Origin: Azospirillum oryzae
GTDB lineage: Bacteria > Pseudomonadota > Alphaproteobacteria > Azospirillales > Azospirillaceae
Assembly: GCF_008364795.1 (NCBI RefSeq)
Contig: NZ_VTTM01000008.1
Span: 124,001-188,000, forward strand
Direction of reading: 5' to 3'
Length of the DNA stretch: 64,000 bases
Positions within the stretch are counted from its first letter, which is position 1. Every line of letters starts with the position of its first letter. The position numbers were made by a program, and so were the translations under genes. The notes beneath the pieces are model-generated. The model saw only the letters and a program-made list of their open reading frames with translations, made no database searches and was not told the DNA's origin. Below, piece after piece: positions 23,732 through 32,448 of the stretch.

Positions 23732-24496
23732 ATGACAGCCGCCTACAACCCCATGGACCTGACCGGCCGCCGCATCCTGGTGACCGGGGCGTCGGCCGGG
23801 ATCGGCCGGGCGACGGCGGTGGTGCTGGCGAAGCTGGGGGCCCGGCTGGTGCTGAACGGCCGCGACGAGGAACGGCTGGCCGGGACCGCCGATAAACTCG
23901 AGGGAGATGACCATGCCATCGCCCCCTTCGACCTGTTGGATCTCGAATCCGTGCCGGGCTGGGTGAAGGGGCTGTGCGCCGACGACGCGCCCTTCGACGG
24001 CATCGCGCACTGCGCCGGCATCCAGACGCTGAGGCCGATCCGCATCTTCTCCGCCGCCTTTTTCGACGAGGTGATGCGGGCCAATCTGGGCAGCGCGTTG
24101 GCGCTCGCCCGCGGGCTGCGGCAGAAGGGGTGCCATGCAGACCGGGCGGCGATGGCGCTGATCTCCTCCACCGCCGCCACGGCGGCCTCGCCGGGCAACG
24201 TCGTCTATGCCTCCAGCAAGGGCGGCATCATCGCCGCCACCAAGGGGCTGGCGGTGGAGCTGCTGAGCGACGGCATCCGCGTCAACTGCGTCGTCCCCTC
24301 CATCGTCGAGACCGAGCTGATCGAGCGCGGCAAGCAGAAGCTGACCGCCGAACAGTACGAGCATCTGCGCACGCTGCAGCCGCTGGGCTTCGGCCATCCC
24401 GACGACATCGCCCACATGATCGCCTATCTGCTCGCCGACACCAGCCGCTGGATGACCGGGTCCATCGTCACGGTGGACGGCGGCCGCACCGCCTGA
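23732..24496 (+). CDS. Short-chain dehydrogenase/reductase (SDR)
   Basis: 254 residues with the classical SDR signature: TGASAGIG at residues 18-25 for NAD(P) binding, the HCAGIQ variant of the NNAG motif, catalytic Ser in LISSTAAT and the YASSK active site (Tyr and Lys), and a C-terminal WMTGSIVTVDGG. It should oxidise or reduce an alcohol or ketone of a small substrate, probably a sugar given its operon partners. First gene of a four-gene operon; the stop codon overlaps the ribosome site (GAGGG) of the Rieske gene. The ATG at 23732 is chosen by homology, as upstream in-frame codons encode Arg-rich non-conserved sequence. Confidence 0.9.
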   Translation: MTAAYNPMDLTGRRILVTGASAGIGRATAVVLAKLGARLVLNGRDEERLAGTADKLEGDDHAIAPFDLLDLESVPGWVKGLCADDAPFDGIAHCAGIQTLRPIRIFSAAFFDEVMRANLGSALALARGLRQKGCHADRAAMALISSTAATAASPGNVVYASSKGGIIAATKGLAVELLSDGIRVNCVVPSIVETELIERGKQKLTAEQYEHLRTLQPLGFGHPDDIAHMIAYLLADTSRWMTGSIVTVDGGRTA

Positions 24497-24504
24497 GGGC
24501 CGCG

Positions 24505-25146
24505 ATGTCCAACGATGCTCCCGAAAGCCGCTGGTTCCACCTCTGCATGGCGGATGACCTTGCCAGCCCCAACGCCTTCGTCACCACGCGGGTGGGGGCG
24601 GTGCCGCTGGTGGCGCAGAACATCAAGGGGCGGGTGGTCGCCTTCCGCAACGTCTGCACCCACCGCTTCGCCGTGATCCATGGCGAGCCGTCGGGCTGCG
24701 GCCCGCTGCGCTGCCCCTATCACGGCTGGAGCTTCGACGCCGACGGCGTGCCGGTGGGGCTGCCCTTCAACCCGACGGACTTCCAGCTGGAGGCCGAGGG
24801 ACGCCGCCGGCTGGCCCTGCACCCGGCCTCGCTGGCCCGCTGCGGCCGGCTGGTCTTCGTCCGGGTGGCCAGCGACGGCCCGTCGCTGGAGGAGGAACTG
24901 GGAAGCGGCCTCTTCGCCCGGCTGGCCGCCCTGTCCGACGCCTTCCCCCGCCGCGGCGACGCGGTGGAGCCGGAGGACGGTTGGGAGACGATCGAGACCG
25001 CCAACCTGCGCCTGCATCTAGCGCCAAACGGCGCGCTGCTACTGCACAGCGCCGCCCCGCCCGGCGCCGACCGGCGCTTCTCCCGCACCGTCACCTTCCA
25101 TCCCGCCAACGCCCCCATTACGACCAATGCGGAGCTGCCGGCATGA
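24505..25146 (+). CDS. Rieske [2Fe-2S] protein (separate half of an oxygenase)
   Basis: 213 residues with the Rieske cluster ligands C51-H53 (CTH) and C70-H73 (CPYH), followed by a GWSFDADG loop as in ring-hydroxylating oxygenases. It has no mononuclear iron site (no DxxHxxxxH). In ordinary Rieske oxygenases this domain is the N-terminal half of the alpha subunit; here the next gene encodes a matching protein lacking these ligands but retaining the catalytic site. It therefore probably passes electrons in trans to its neighbour. GAGGG lies five bases before the ATG, and the TGA overlaps the next ATG (ATGA). The C-terminal 90 residues have no recognised domain. Confidence 0.85.
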   Translation: MSNDAPESRWFHLCMADDLASPNAFVTTRVGAVPLVAQNIKGRVVAFRNVCTHRFAVIHGEPSGCGPLRCPYHGWSFDADGVPVGLPFNPTDFQLEAEGRRRLALHPASLARCGRLVFVRVASDGPSLEEELGSGLFARLAALSDAFPRRGDAVEPEDGWETIETANLRLHLAPNGALLLHSAAPPGADRRFSRTVTFHPANAPITTNAELPA

Positions 25147-26132
25147 GCACGCATCCCGTCCAGAGCATCGTTCCCGAGGCCGGCGCCTTCCTTCCCCACA
25201 GCCATTTCTGGACCGAAGAAGCCTTCTCCCAGGAGCGTGAGCAGGTCTTCGGCCGCTGTTGGCTCTACATGGGCGTGTTCGACGACACCAACCTCCTGAC
25301 CGCCGAGATGGCCGGCCTGCGCTTCGAACTGCATCGCCGCGGCGAGGCGATGGAGGGCATCTGCCGCGACGGGGAACGGGTGCGGCCCTTGCAGATCGAC
25401 CGCTGCGGCGCCCTGGTCTTCGCCCGCGTGGCACGAGAGGGCGGCCCGACCCTGGCCGAGCATCTGGCGCCCTACGGCGAGCGGCTGGCGATGATGTCGG
25501 CCAACTGCCTGAACCCGCAGCCCCCCGTCGGCATCGCGTTCCAGGCCAACTGGAAGGCGCTGGTCGAGAACACGATGGACGACTTCCACGGTTCCACCGT
25601 CCATCCCGACACCATCCACCCCGCGGTGCATCCCGACTGGCAGAGCCACCTCGTCACTGAACGCCACGGCACCAACAGCGATTCCCGCTGGCTGCTGGCC
25701 GACGGCACCGCCGGCTGGTGGGCGAAGCTGGACGCCAAGCTGCGCATGCGCCGCTTCGCCGACGAGTCCTTCTACCGCCACACTTTCATCTTCCCGAACT
25801 TCTATCTGGCGACCTTCTACGGCGCGACGGTGATCCCGCACCGGGTCGATCCCGTCGCCCCCGACGCCTCGGTCCTGCGATGGCAGCTGTTCCTGCCCAC
25901 CACCCGGCTGGAGACGGCGCGCGAGCAGGCCTTCCACCGCTCCACCGCCGCCTACCTGATCGAGTCCGCCGGCACCGTGATCGCCGAGGACCGCCCGGTC
26001 TGCGAGGCGGTGCAGCAGGGCCGGCCCGGCATCGCCGATCTTCCCGGCGTCACCGGCATCTACGGCCGGCGCGAACGCCGCATCCTCGACTTCCATCAGG
26101 CGATGCTGCGGCAACTGGGAGAGGCCGCATGA
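25143..26132 (+). CDS. Rieske-less oxygenase catalytic subunit
   Basis: 329 residues resembling a ring-hydroxylating oxygenase alpha subunit. The iron site is intact: ENTMDDFHGSTVH gives D146 (electron bridge), H149 and H154, and D283 in AEDRPVCEAVQQG should be the third ligand. The first 120 residues keep the start of the alpha-subunit fold (FWTEEAFSQEREQVFGRCW) but have lost the CxH...CxxH ligands. With the preceding Rieske protein (ATGA overlap) it forms a complementary pair. Compare the fused enzyme encoded at 29489-30622. Possible reactions are hydroxylation, oxidative demethylation or desaturation of a sugar-like substrate; no reductase is in the operon. The next gene also overlaps by ATGA. 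Confidence 0.85.
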   Translation: MSTHPVQSIVPEAGAFLPHSHFWTEEAFSQEREQVFGRCWLYMGVFDDTNLLTAEMAGLRFELHRRGEAMEGICRDGERVRPLQIDRCGALVFARVAREGGPTLAEHLAPYGERLAMMSANCLNPQPPVGIAFQANWKALVENTMDDFHGSTVHPDTIHPAVHPDWQSHLVTERHGTNSDSRWLLADGTAGWWAKLDAKLRMRRFADESFYRHTFIFPNFYLATFYGATVIPHRVDPVAPDASVLRWQLFLPTTRLETAREQAFHRSTAAYLIESAGTVIAEDRPVCEAVQQGRPGIADLPGVTGIYGRRERRILDFHQAMLRQLGEAA

Positions 26133-26692
26133 GCGGCGCCCTGACCTTCATCGAGCCGACGGAGGAGCACGCCCGGCTGCTGCTCGACTGGCGCACCCGT
26201 CCCGACATCGCCGGCCAGATGCTGAGCGTCGTCGCTTACGACGTGGAACGGCAGAAGGCGTGGCTGCGGCGCAGTAAAGAGCGCGACGACTATGTCCACC
26301 GCATCCTCTGCGTCGACGGGGAGCCGGCCGGCCATGTCTCCATCACCGTGACCGAGCCGGAGTGGCGGATCGCCACCATCGGCGTGCTGATGGGCGAGCG
26401 GGCGGGGCGGATGGGGGCGGCGCCGCTGAACTTCGCCTACATGTTGAACCACGTCTTCTTCACGCTGGGGCTGCGCAAGGTGGTGAACCACATCCTGGGC
26501 ACCAACAGCCCCCGCCTGTTGAAAGGCCAGCCGATGATCGGCTACCGCCCGGTCGGCGTTCTGAAGCGCCAGGTGGTGAAGGACGGGCAGGAGATCGACC
26601 TGCACATCTTCGAGATGCTGGCCGAAGACTGGCTGGCGGTGCGCGACCGCTTCCGCATCTACCAGGACATGGATGGGCGGGAGTGGCGGTGA
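26129..26692 (+). CDS. GNAT-family N-acetyltransferase, PseH-like
   Basis: 187 residues in the RimJ/RimL-like GNAT style, LLLDWRTRPDIAGQM...KAWLRRS, then VDGEPAGHVSITVTEPEWRIATIGVLMGE, and a late VVNHILGTNSPRLLKGQPMIGYRP strand-helix that should hold acetyl-CoA. Closest in feel to PseH and WbdR-type sugar-amine acetyltransferases of pseudaminic acid and O-antigen pathways. Last gene of the four-gene operon, and its ATG overlaps the oxygenase stop. Co-occurrence with SDR and oxygenase suggests the operon makes an N-acylated, oxidised amino sugar. No family-specific residue proves the substrate. Confidence 0.75.
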   Translation: MSGALTFIEPTEEHARLLLDWRTRPDIAGQMLSVVAYDVERQKAWLRRSKERDDYVHRILCVDGEPAGHVSITVTEPEWRIATIGVLMGERAGRMGAAPLNFAYMLNHVFFTLGLRKVVNHILGTNSPRLLKGQPMIGYRPVGVLKRQVVKDGQEIDLHIFEMLAEDWLAVRDRFRIYQDMDGREWR

Positions 26693-27304
26693 GGCTAATG
26701 CCTCATCGCAGACTCTGTTCAAAGCCGCACGCCAAGCGACGAAGCCGGGAGAACTCGGCGACTGACGTCATTCGATGTCAGCATGGCGATATCAGCATGA
26801 CGGCGGTCTCGCGGCATTGGTCGACCGTGAGCGTTGGGTGGCCGGGCTGATCCTTGCCGAGTCGAGGCCTGTGCGGACGCGCTCGCGGATCATGGTCGAC
26901 CGGATCGAACGCACGCTGGCCGGCCTGGACCGGCTCGAAGCCCCGGACCAACGCCGCCGTGGATTTCCTTCGCCCACGTTCGGATCACTCGGTGAATGCC
27001 TGTTTCATTCCAGAAAGCCGCCGTTCGGCGAAGTTTCTGGACAGAACCTGCGATGAGGTTCCCAGGAATGTCCGTCCGCCCGATTCCATCGACGTCGATA
27101 GCATCAGATCGGACTGCACCGATTGTCGAAAATCTCTGTGTTCGTGAAACAAGCGCTTCGGGAGATTTTCTATTTATTACTTAACACACATAAGTGCGAC
27201 ACATAGAACAGTTAAGAGCTTCAATAGAATACTCGGATATGATGGACAGTTATTTCCGTTCATGTCACAAAATAGCGGAAAGAAAGACCCACTTCCGTGA
27301 AGAC
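26693..27304. other. Gap between the sugar-modifying operon and a chemoreceptor gene
   Basis: About 610 bases without a convincing gene. Short open frames occur, for example one reading LVDRERWVAGLILAESRPVRTRSRI near 26820, but none has a supported start. The last 130 bases turn AT-rich (TTTCTATTTATTACTTAACACACATAA near 27170), which would suit a promoter for the chemoreceptor. I see no clear sigma-28 or sigma-54 box. Confidence 0.4.
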
Positions 27305-29413
27305 ATGGTGGCTCATATGATGAAGCGTCTACATGGCCTAAGCATAACCGCAACGTTGCTGATGCTGTTTGGCAGCGTCGTCATATTTCTAGTGCTGGTC
27401 GTCAGCATGGACACCGTGTCATCCCTGCGCACGCTGTCGAACAGCCGAAGCGTTCAAGCCGGAGTCGAGGCGTCGCGGACCATCTTCTCGGCGATGCAGG
27501 CGATCCGCTTCGAGCGAGGCGGAACGCGGCGGTTGCTGTTCCAGCCTCCGGGTTCCGATGCCGCGATGGTGGCGAAGTTGCCGGGCGTGCGACAATCCTC
27601 AGCCGTCGCCGTCGAGGCTATTGCCAACGTCTGCGGTGCGGTGGAGTGCGCCTCCGGCCTGGGCGCTGCCGAGGTGCGTGCCGCTATTGCACGGCTCGAT
27701 TCACTGCGTAACGAAGTGGACGCGGCCTTGAAGCTCGCCGTCGCCCAACGCCGCAAGGATTTGGTCGACGATTGGATGGGCGGTTCGACGGTCGCCATTG
27801 ACCTGCTCGCCCGATCATCGACGACCCTCTTGGAACCGATGCGCGCGCTCGACCCCCTGTTCTCCGAACTGATCGGCGTGAAGGATGCGGTCGTGGCGGC
27901 CCGTGAAGCGGCGACACCGCTGCGTGTGCTGTTCGACGGCGCAATGCTCCAGAAGAAGGTTTCTTCGGAGGACAGCATCCGAATGGCTCTTGCCCGTGGC
28001 CAGTTCGATGCGGCGTGGCGCACGGTGCGCGAGGCGGCCCAGCGCCCAACGACCCCTGACGCCGTCAAGGCGGCGATTGCCGCGGCCGAGCGCAGCTACG
28101 TATCCGATTACCTGAAAGTCCGCGATTCGGTTCTGACGGCGGTTACCGCCGGCCAGGAGCCACCGATGCGCCTGGACGACGTGAACGACTTGGCCGATCG
28201 CTCGATGAGCACCCTCGACGCCGTGGCCAATGCCACACTCGATGCCCTTGCCGTCCGCGCGGCACAGCATCAGAGCGAGGAGATCACGGCGCTGTCGATC
28301 AATGCCGCGTTTCTGGTGCTGGCCCTGGCGCTCGGCATCGCCGGCACGCTCATCGTCCGCCGCCGGGTTGCCGTCCCCATTCATGAGATTTCCATGGCAA
28401 TGCTGCGGGTCGCCGATGGCGACCTCTCCGGCGAGGTTCCATACCGCGACCGGGGCGATGAAATCGGCAGGCTTGCCGGGGCTCTTGTCGTCTTCAAGGA
28501 GCATGCCCAGGAGCGCGATCGCCTGGAAGCCGAACAGGCCGAGGAGCGTCGGGCCAAGGAGCGCCGGGCTGGGATGGTTGAGACACTTGTGCACAACTTC
28601 GACAGGACAGTGTCTGGCATTCTGCACACCGTGTCTGCTTCCGCTGATACGCTGGAGTCCACGGCGCAGAGCATGTCAAAAACTGCCATCCACACCAACC
28701 AGCAGGCTGCCGCAACCGCAGCAGCGGCCGAACAAGCGTCCAGCAACGTACAGACCGTCGCCACCGCAACGGAGGAACTGACCTCCTCGATTGCCGAGAT
28801 CAGCACACAAGTTGCCCGGTCGACCGGGATCGCTGAGCAGGCGGTCGCAGAAGCGCAGCAGACGACCGAGCATGTCAACGGTTTGGTCGAACAGGCGAAC
28901 CGCATCGGCGAGATCGTCCAACTCATCACCAACATCGCCAGCCAGACGAATCTTCTGGCGCTGAACGCCACGATCGAGGCAGCGAGAGCCGGCGAAATGG
29001 GCAAGGGCTTTGCCGTGGTGGCAAGCGAGGTGAAGAACCTCGCCACCCAGACCGCCAAGGCGACGGAGGAGATCGCCGCTCAGATCACTTCGATGCAGAC
29101 GGCAACCGGCAACGCCGCGGCATCGATCACCGGCATCGGCCATACCATCGCGACGATGAGTGAAATCGCCACCACCATTGCCGCCGCCATCGAGGAGCAG
29201 GGTGCAGCGACCAGCGAGATCTCGCGAAATGTCCAGCAGGCGGCAATCGGCACCCAAGCGGTGACCAACAACATCGCCGATGTCAGCCACGCCGCCACCG
29301 AGACCGGTTCCGCCGCCGGCGACGTGCTCGATGCGGCCGGTCAACTGTCGCATGAGGCTGACCGGTTGCGCGGAGAGGTGGAACAGTTCCTGACCGCCAT
29401 CCGTGCGGCATGA
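27305..29413 (+). CDS. Methyl-accepting chemotaxis protein
   Basis: 702 residues. A first transmembrane helix (ITATLLMLFGSVVIFLVLVVSM) is followed by a large periplasmic helical sensing region, a second helix (INAAFLVLALALGIAGTLIV), a HAMP domain (RVAVPIHEISMAMLRVADGDL) and a long coiled-coil signalling domain with the conserved hairpin tip around EAARAGEMGKGFAVVASEVKNL. It sits in the inner membrane and signals to CheA/CheW to steer flagella. No C-terminal CheR-docking pentapeptide is present. The start is uncertain: ATGs at 27305, 27317 and 27320 are all possible, and a GTG at 27194 gives a longer N-terminus. The ligand is unknown. Confidence 0.9.
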   Translation: MVAHMMKRLHGLSITATLLMLFGSVVIFLVLVVSMDTVSSLRTLSNSRSVQAGVEASRTIFSAMQAIRFERGGTRRLLFQPPGSDAAMVAKLPGVRQSSAVAVEAIANVCGAVECASGLGAAEVRAAIARLDSLRNEVDAALKLAVAQRRKDLVDDWMGGSTVAIDLLARSSTTLLEPMRALDPLFSELIGVKDAVVAAREAATPLRVLFDGAMLQKKVSSEDSIRMALARGQFDAAWRTVREAAQRPTTPDAVKAAIAAAERSYVSDYLKVRDSVLTAVTAGQEPPMRLDDVNDLADRSMSTLDAVANATLDALAVRAAQHQSEEITALSINAAFLVLALALGIAGTLIVRRRVAVPIHEISMAMLRVADGDLSGEVPYRDRGDEIGRLAGALVVFKEHAQERDRLEAEQAEERRAKERRAGMVETLVHNFDRTVSGILHTVSASADTLESTAQSMSKTAIHTNQQAAATAAAAEQASSNVQTVATATEELTSSIAEISTQVARSTGIAEQAVAEAQQTTEHVNGLVEQANRIGEIVQLITNIASQTNLLALNATIEAARAGEMGKGFAVVASEVKNLATQTAKATEEIAAQITSMQTATGNAAASITGIGHTIATMSEIATTIAAAIEEQGAATSEISRNVQQAAIGTQAVTNNIADVSHAATETGSAAGDVLDAAGQLSHEADRLRGEVEQFLTAIRAA

Positions 29414-29488
29414 TCCTGACACCAGGGGCGATCACGTGAACGCAGGCGGATCGCTTCCTGAAGGAGATCGTCACCGCAAGAGTGGGCG

Positions 29489-30622
29489 TCAGCCCCCCAT
29501 CATCCCCCGCCACACCGCGTGGAACTGCTGGATGCGCTCCTCGTTCAGGCCGAGCAGGGCGGGGCGCTCCGTCTGGCGGCAGCCGCGGAAGGCCAGTTCC
29601 GACGCCTCCTGGTCCTCGCGCAGCAGGGCGACGTTGAGATCGCGCGCGCCCTCCTCGATCAGCCGGCGGGCGGCGGGGCCGCCCTTTCCGGCATCTCCCC
29701 CAAGGGCGCCGTCCGGATCGGCCAGGAACAGGCGGAGGTTCAGGGCGCAGCGGTCGGGGCCGAGCGGGTCGTAGGTCTGGACGCTCATCACCGCGCCGCG
29801 GGTGAAGCCGATCTCCAGGTTGGGGAAGATGTGCAGGTGGTCGTAGTCCCGCAGAATCGGGCTGGGGCGGAAGCCCAGCCGCTCCGACACGCCGTCCCAC
29901 CAGCGGGCGCTCTTGTCCGACACCCCGGTCACGCCGCGGGAATGGGCGCCGTCATAGTCGCAGCGCCAGTCGCCCTTCACCAGCTTGCGGAAGGTCATGG
30001 GGTGGGTGAGGTCGGCGTGGTAGACCTCCAGCACGCTCTCCACCCCCATCTTCCAGTTGGCGGCCCATTCCATCGACCGCTCGTCGAAGGGGCGGACGAA
30101 GATTTCCGAGGCATGGCGCAGCACGTCGGCATAGACGCCCAGCCAGTCGCCGAGGTCCGGCCCCTCCGCCGCCACCCGCAGGAAGACGAAGCGGCCGCAC
30201 ACCCCGACCGCCACCGGGGTCAGGGCACGGCCGCAGCGGCCCTCGCGGTCGAGGCCGAAATTCGCCTCGTTGCCGGGGATGCCGTAGGGCACGCCGTCGC
30301 GGTCGAAGGTCCAGCCGTGATAGCCGCAGCGCAGCATGCCGTTGCCGCGCGGCGCCCGGTGGATCATGGCGAAGCGGTGGGTGCAGACGTTGCGGAAGCC
30401 CCGCAGTTCCCCGTCGAAATTCTGCACCAGCACGTCCAGCCCGCCGATCCGCCGGGTCAGATAGTCGTTGGGCTGGGCGAGGTCGTCGGTGAAGCCGGCG
30501 AAGATCCAGGCATGGCGGAAGACCCGCTCCTCCTCCGCCCGGAAGATCTCCGGGTCGTGGTAGGCGGCGGGATCGATGCCGGGGACGGCCTTGGCGGCGA
30601 CGAAGGGGAGGGCGCTTTCCAT
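29489..30622 (-). CDS. Rieske non-heme iron oxygenase, fused form
   Basis: 377 residues with a complete alpha-subunit layout: Rieske ligands C80-H82 and C99-H102 (CTHRF, CGYHGW), then a mononuclear iron site ESVLEVYHADLTH with H202 and H207, and an Asp in LREDQEASE as likely third ligand. The residue normally Asp three before the first His is Glu (E199), as in carnitine monooxygenase-type enzymes, which use a bridging Glu. It therefore probably acts on a non-aromatic substrate. It is encoded 70 bases downstream of, and on the same strand as, the Asp-box sialidase-like gene. No ferredoxin or reductase gene is adjacent, so a shared electron chain is needed. Confidence 0.9.
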   Translation of the reverse strand: MESALPFVAAKAVPGIDPAAYHDPEIFRAEEERVFRHAWIFAGFTDDLAQPNDYLTRRIGGLDVLVQNFDGELRGFRNVCTHRFAMIHRAPRGNGMLRCGYHGWTFDRDGVPYGIPGNEANFGLDREGRCGRALTPVAVGVCGRFVFLRVAAEGPDLGDWLGVYADVLRHASEIFVRPFDERSMEWAANWKMGVESVLEVYHADLTHPMTFRKLVKGDWRCDYDGAHSRGVTGVSDKSARWWDGVSERLGFRPSPILRDYDHLHIFPNLEIGFTRGAVMSVQTYDPLGPDRCALNLRLFLADPDGALGGDAGKGGPAARRLIEEGARDLNVALLREDQEASELAFRGCRQTERPALLGLNEERIQQFHAVWRGMMGG

Positions 30623-30691
30623 GGGGCCGAAGGGTAGCCCGCGCCCCGCCGGCCGGTCCAGGGTACAGCGGGTCGCAGGCGATCCCTTCCG

Positions 30692-31840
30692 TCACGGCCG
30701 GAACAGCGTCGCCTCGATGCCGCGCAGCCCCGTGGCGTCGCAGATGTAATAGGCGACCATGGCGCGCCCGTCCGGCAGCACCGCCGCCCAGGGATATCCC
30801 AGATCCGGCGCCGGCCCGTCGTCGCGCAGCACCAGCTCCGGCGCCTCGTCCGGCTGCTGGCGGCGCGGGTCGTAGAGGCGGGCGCGCACGCCGTAGGGCG
30901 CATGGCGATAGCCGCCGACCAGCAGCAGCCGGCCGTCCGGCAGCGGGCAGGCGTCATAGGGATGGCCGACCACCGCATGGCGCCGCCACGGCTCCCAGCT
31001 GTGGCCGAGATCGGTGGAGCGCGAGGTCGCCAGACGGTCGTCCAGCCCGGTGGTGCGGTGGAAGGCGTGCAGCACGCCGTCGGCGTCCAGATGCAGCGCC
31101 GTCTCGCAGAAGCCGGCCTTGGCTTCGGGATCGATGGCGATGATCGCCCGATGGACCCAGCTCTCCCCCCGGTCGGTGGAGGCGAAGAGATGGCTCGCAT
31201 AGGTGCCGGTGGAGGGGTGGTGGGTGTAGCCGGTCTGCAGGATGGTGCCGTCCGGCGCCTTCACCGCCCGGCCGCGCACCGCTCCGCCATGGAAGGGCCG
31301 CTGGCTCGGCACGATGTCGGGATGGCCGGGCAGGGGGGGCAGGTCGCGGTGCGGGGTCCAGCTCCGCCCGCCATCGTCGCTGTGCCGGCTGTATCCGCCC
31401 CAGAAGATGTAGAGGTCGCCGGTCTTCTGCGGATTGCCGGTCAGCCCGATCCCCAGCGCGCGCAGCGCCTCCCCTTGCGACGACGGCACCGGATACCAGC
31501 GGAAGCCGGTCAGCAGGATGCGGCCATCCCGCAGGGTGAGCAGGCTGGCGTCCTGGTCGGCCGCCTGCGGGTCGGGGGGCAGGGGCATCTCCTCGCCCAA
31601 CGGTTCCGCATCGGGGCCGAGCCGCAGCAGTACGGTCTGCGAGCGGGAATCGAGATGGTCGACATGGTTGAACCCGGTCTCCCCCGTCCGATATTCCGCC
31701 CCGCGCAGCCAGCGATGGTCGCGCGCGCGCCGGAAGGCCAGCAGCACCGATCCGTCTCCCACCGGGGTCAGCGACGGGAAGGACGCATAGAACCGCGGGT
31801 CGCGGTACAGCACGCGATGCTCGGCACCGGTCATGGCCAT
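30692..31840 (-). CDS. Sialidase-like protein with Asp boxes
   Basis: 382 residues with three Asp-box motifs (S-x-D-x-G-x-x-W): SDDGGRSW, STDRGESW and STDLGHSW, as in BNR beta-propeller exo-sialidases. No signal peptide is visible, so it is probably cytoplasmic. Arg triad residues cannot be assigned with certainty; the fold is sure, the activity is not. An AAGGA about seven bases before the ATG at 31840 supports this start; a longer frame begins at 31954. It probably shares an operon with the downstream fused Rieske oxygenase. It could act on nonulosonic or other uronic-type glycosides, or merely bind them. Confidence 0.75.
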   Translation of the reverse strand: MAMTGAEHRVLYRDPRFYASFPSLTPVGDGSVLLAFRRARDHRWLRGAEYRTGETGFNHVDHLDSRSQTVLLRLGPDAEPLGEEMPLPPDPQAADQDASLLTLRDGRILLTGFRWYPVPSSQGEALRALGIGLTGNPQKTGDLYIFWGGYSRHSDDGGRSWTPHRDLPPLPGHPDIVPSQRPFHGGAVRGRAVKAPDGTILQTGYTHHPSTGTYASHLFASTDRGESWVHRAIIAIDPEAKAGFCETALHLDADGVLHAFHRTTGLDDRLATSRSTDLGHSWEPWRRHAVVGHPYDACPLPDGRLLLVGGYRHAPYGVRARLYDPRRQQPDEAPELVLRDDGPAPDLGYPWAAVLPDGRAMVAYYICDATGLRGIEATLFRP

Positions 31841-31898
31841 CGGGTTTCCTTCTCCCTCTTTGAAAAACAGCAACGAGCCTGCACAAGGACGAATCTGC

Positions 31899-32222
31899 TC
31901 AGGCCAGCCCGATCCAGAGGAGAAACGCCCGGTTGACCGTGAGCATGCTTTCATCCTCCAACCGTCCGAACGCCTCGCCGATCTTGTCGCGGGCGATCGT
32001 CTGGACCTTGTCGACCATCACCTGCGAGCGTTTGCGCAGACCGTTGCCCGGAGTCGGATCGACCGACGGGCGGAACAGCGGCGCGTCCACCAGGGCGCTC
32101 GTGATCGGCAGAATGGTGACGCTGGGATGCCCGTCGAACAGGTCGGACTGGATGACCAGTGCCGGACGCGGCTTGCCGCAGTCGCCCTGCAAGGCGACCG
32201 TCACCAGATCGCCGCGCCTCAC
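31899..32222 (-). CDS. MazF/PemK-family toxin
   Basis: 107 residues matching the MazF/PemK fold: GDLVTVALQGDCGKPRPALVIQSD at the start, then VTILPITSALVDAPLFRPSV and SQVMVDKVQTIARDKIGE. Members are ribosome-independent mRNA endonucleases that cut short sequence sites. The start codon is GTG and overlaps the antitoxin stop (GTGA), so translation is coupled to the antitoxin. Toxin following antitoxin is the usual order. The catalytic Arg and Ser/Thr positions look preserved but were not checked by alignment. Confidence 0.85.
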   Translation of the reverse strand: MRRGDLVTVALQGDCGKPRPALVIQSDLFDGHPSVTILPITSALVDAPLFRPSVDPTPGNGLRKRSQVMVDKVQTIARDKIGEAFGRLEDESMLTVNRAFLLWIGLA

Positions 32223-32431
32223 TCCCAGCCCTCGGTGTCACGAACCGCGTCCAGCCAGTCCATGGTCTCCTGCTCCTGCGGCGTGTCCCGGACCAGCAGA
32301 GACTGGCGCCGGCATTCGGCAGCGAAGCCGGGCCGGCGGGTGTCCGGCACCCAGATCTGCAACGGCCGCAGCCCGGCGGCGCGCAGGCCGTTGCGGTGGC
32401 GCTGAACACGGAAGGAAAGCGGCGTGGGCAT
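32219..32431 (-). CDS. MazE-like antitoxin
   Basis: 70 residues similar to the short MazE-like group (DUF3018), with RPLQIWVPDTRRPGFAAECRRQSLLV and an acidic C-terminus (QEQETMDWLDAVRDTEGWE) likely to wrap around the toxin. The N-terminus is basic and should bind DNA. It precedes and overlaps the MazF-type gene. A 16-bp palindrome at 32449-32464, 17 bases upstream of the ATG, is the probable autoregulatory operator. Confidence 0.8.
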   Translation of the reverse strand: MPTPLSFRVQRHRNGLRAAGLRPLQIWVPDTRRPGFAAECRRQSLLVRDTPQEQETMDWLDAVRDTEGWE

Positions 32432-32448
32432 GGGACAGGCACTCCCTT

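Noticed and set aside
26854..27147. Small gene in the gap before the chemoreceptor
   Set aside because: No ribosome site, no family features, and Ser/Arg/Pro-rich composition typical of chance frames.
28381..29058. Antisense open frame inside the chemoreceptor gene
   Set aside because: Ser/Ala/Cys-rich shadow of the coiled-coil coding pattern, without a start signal.
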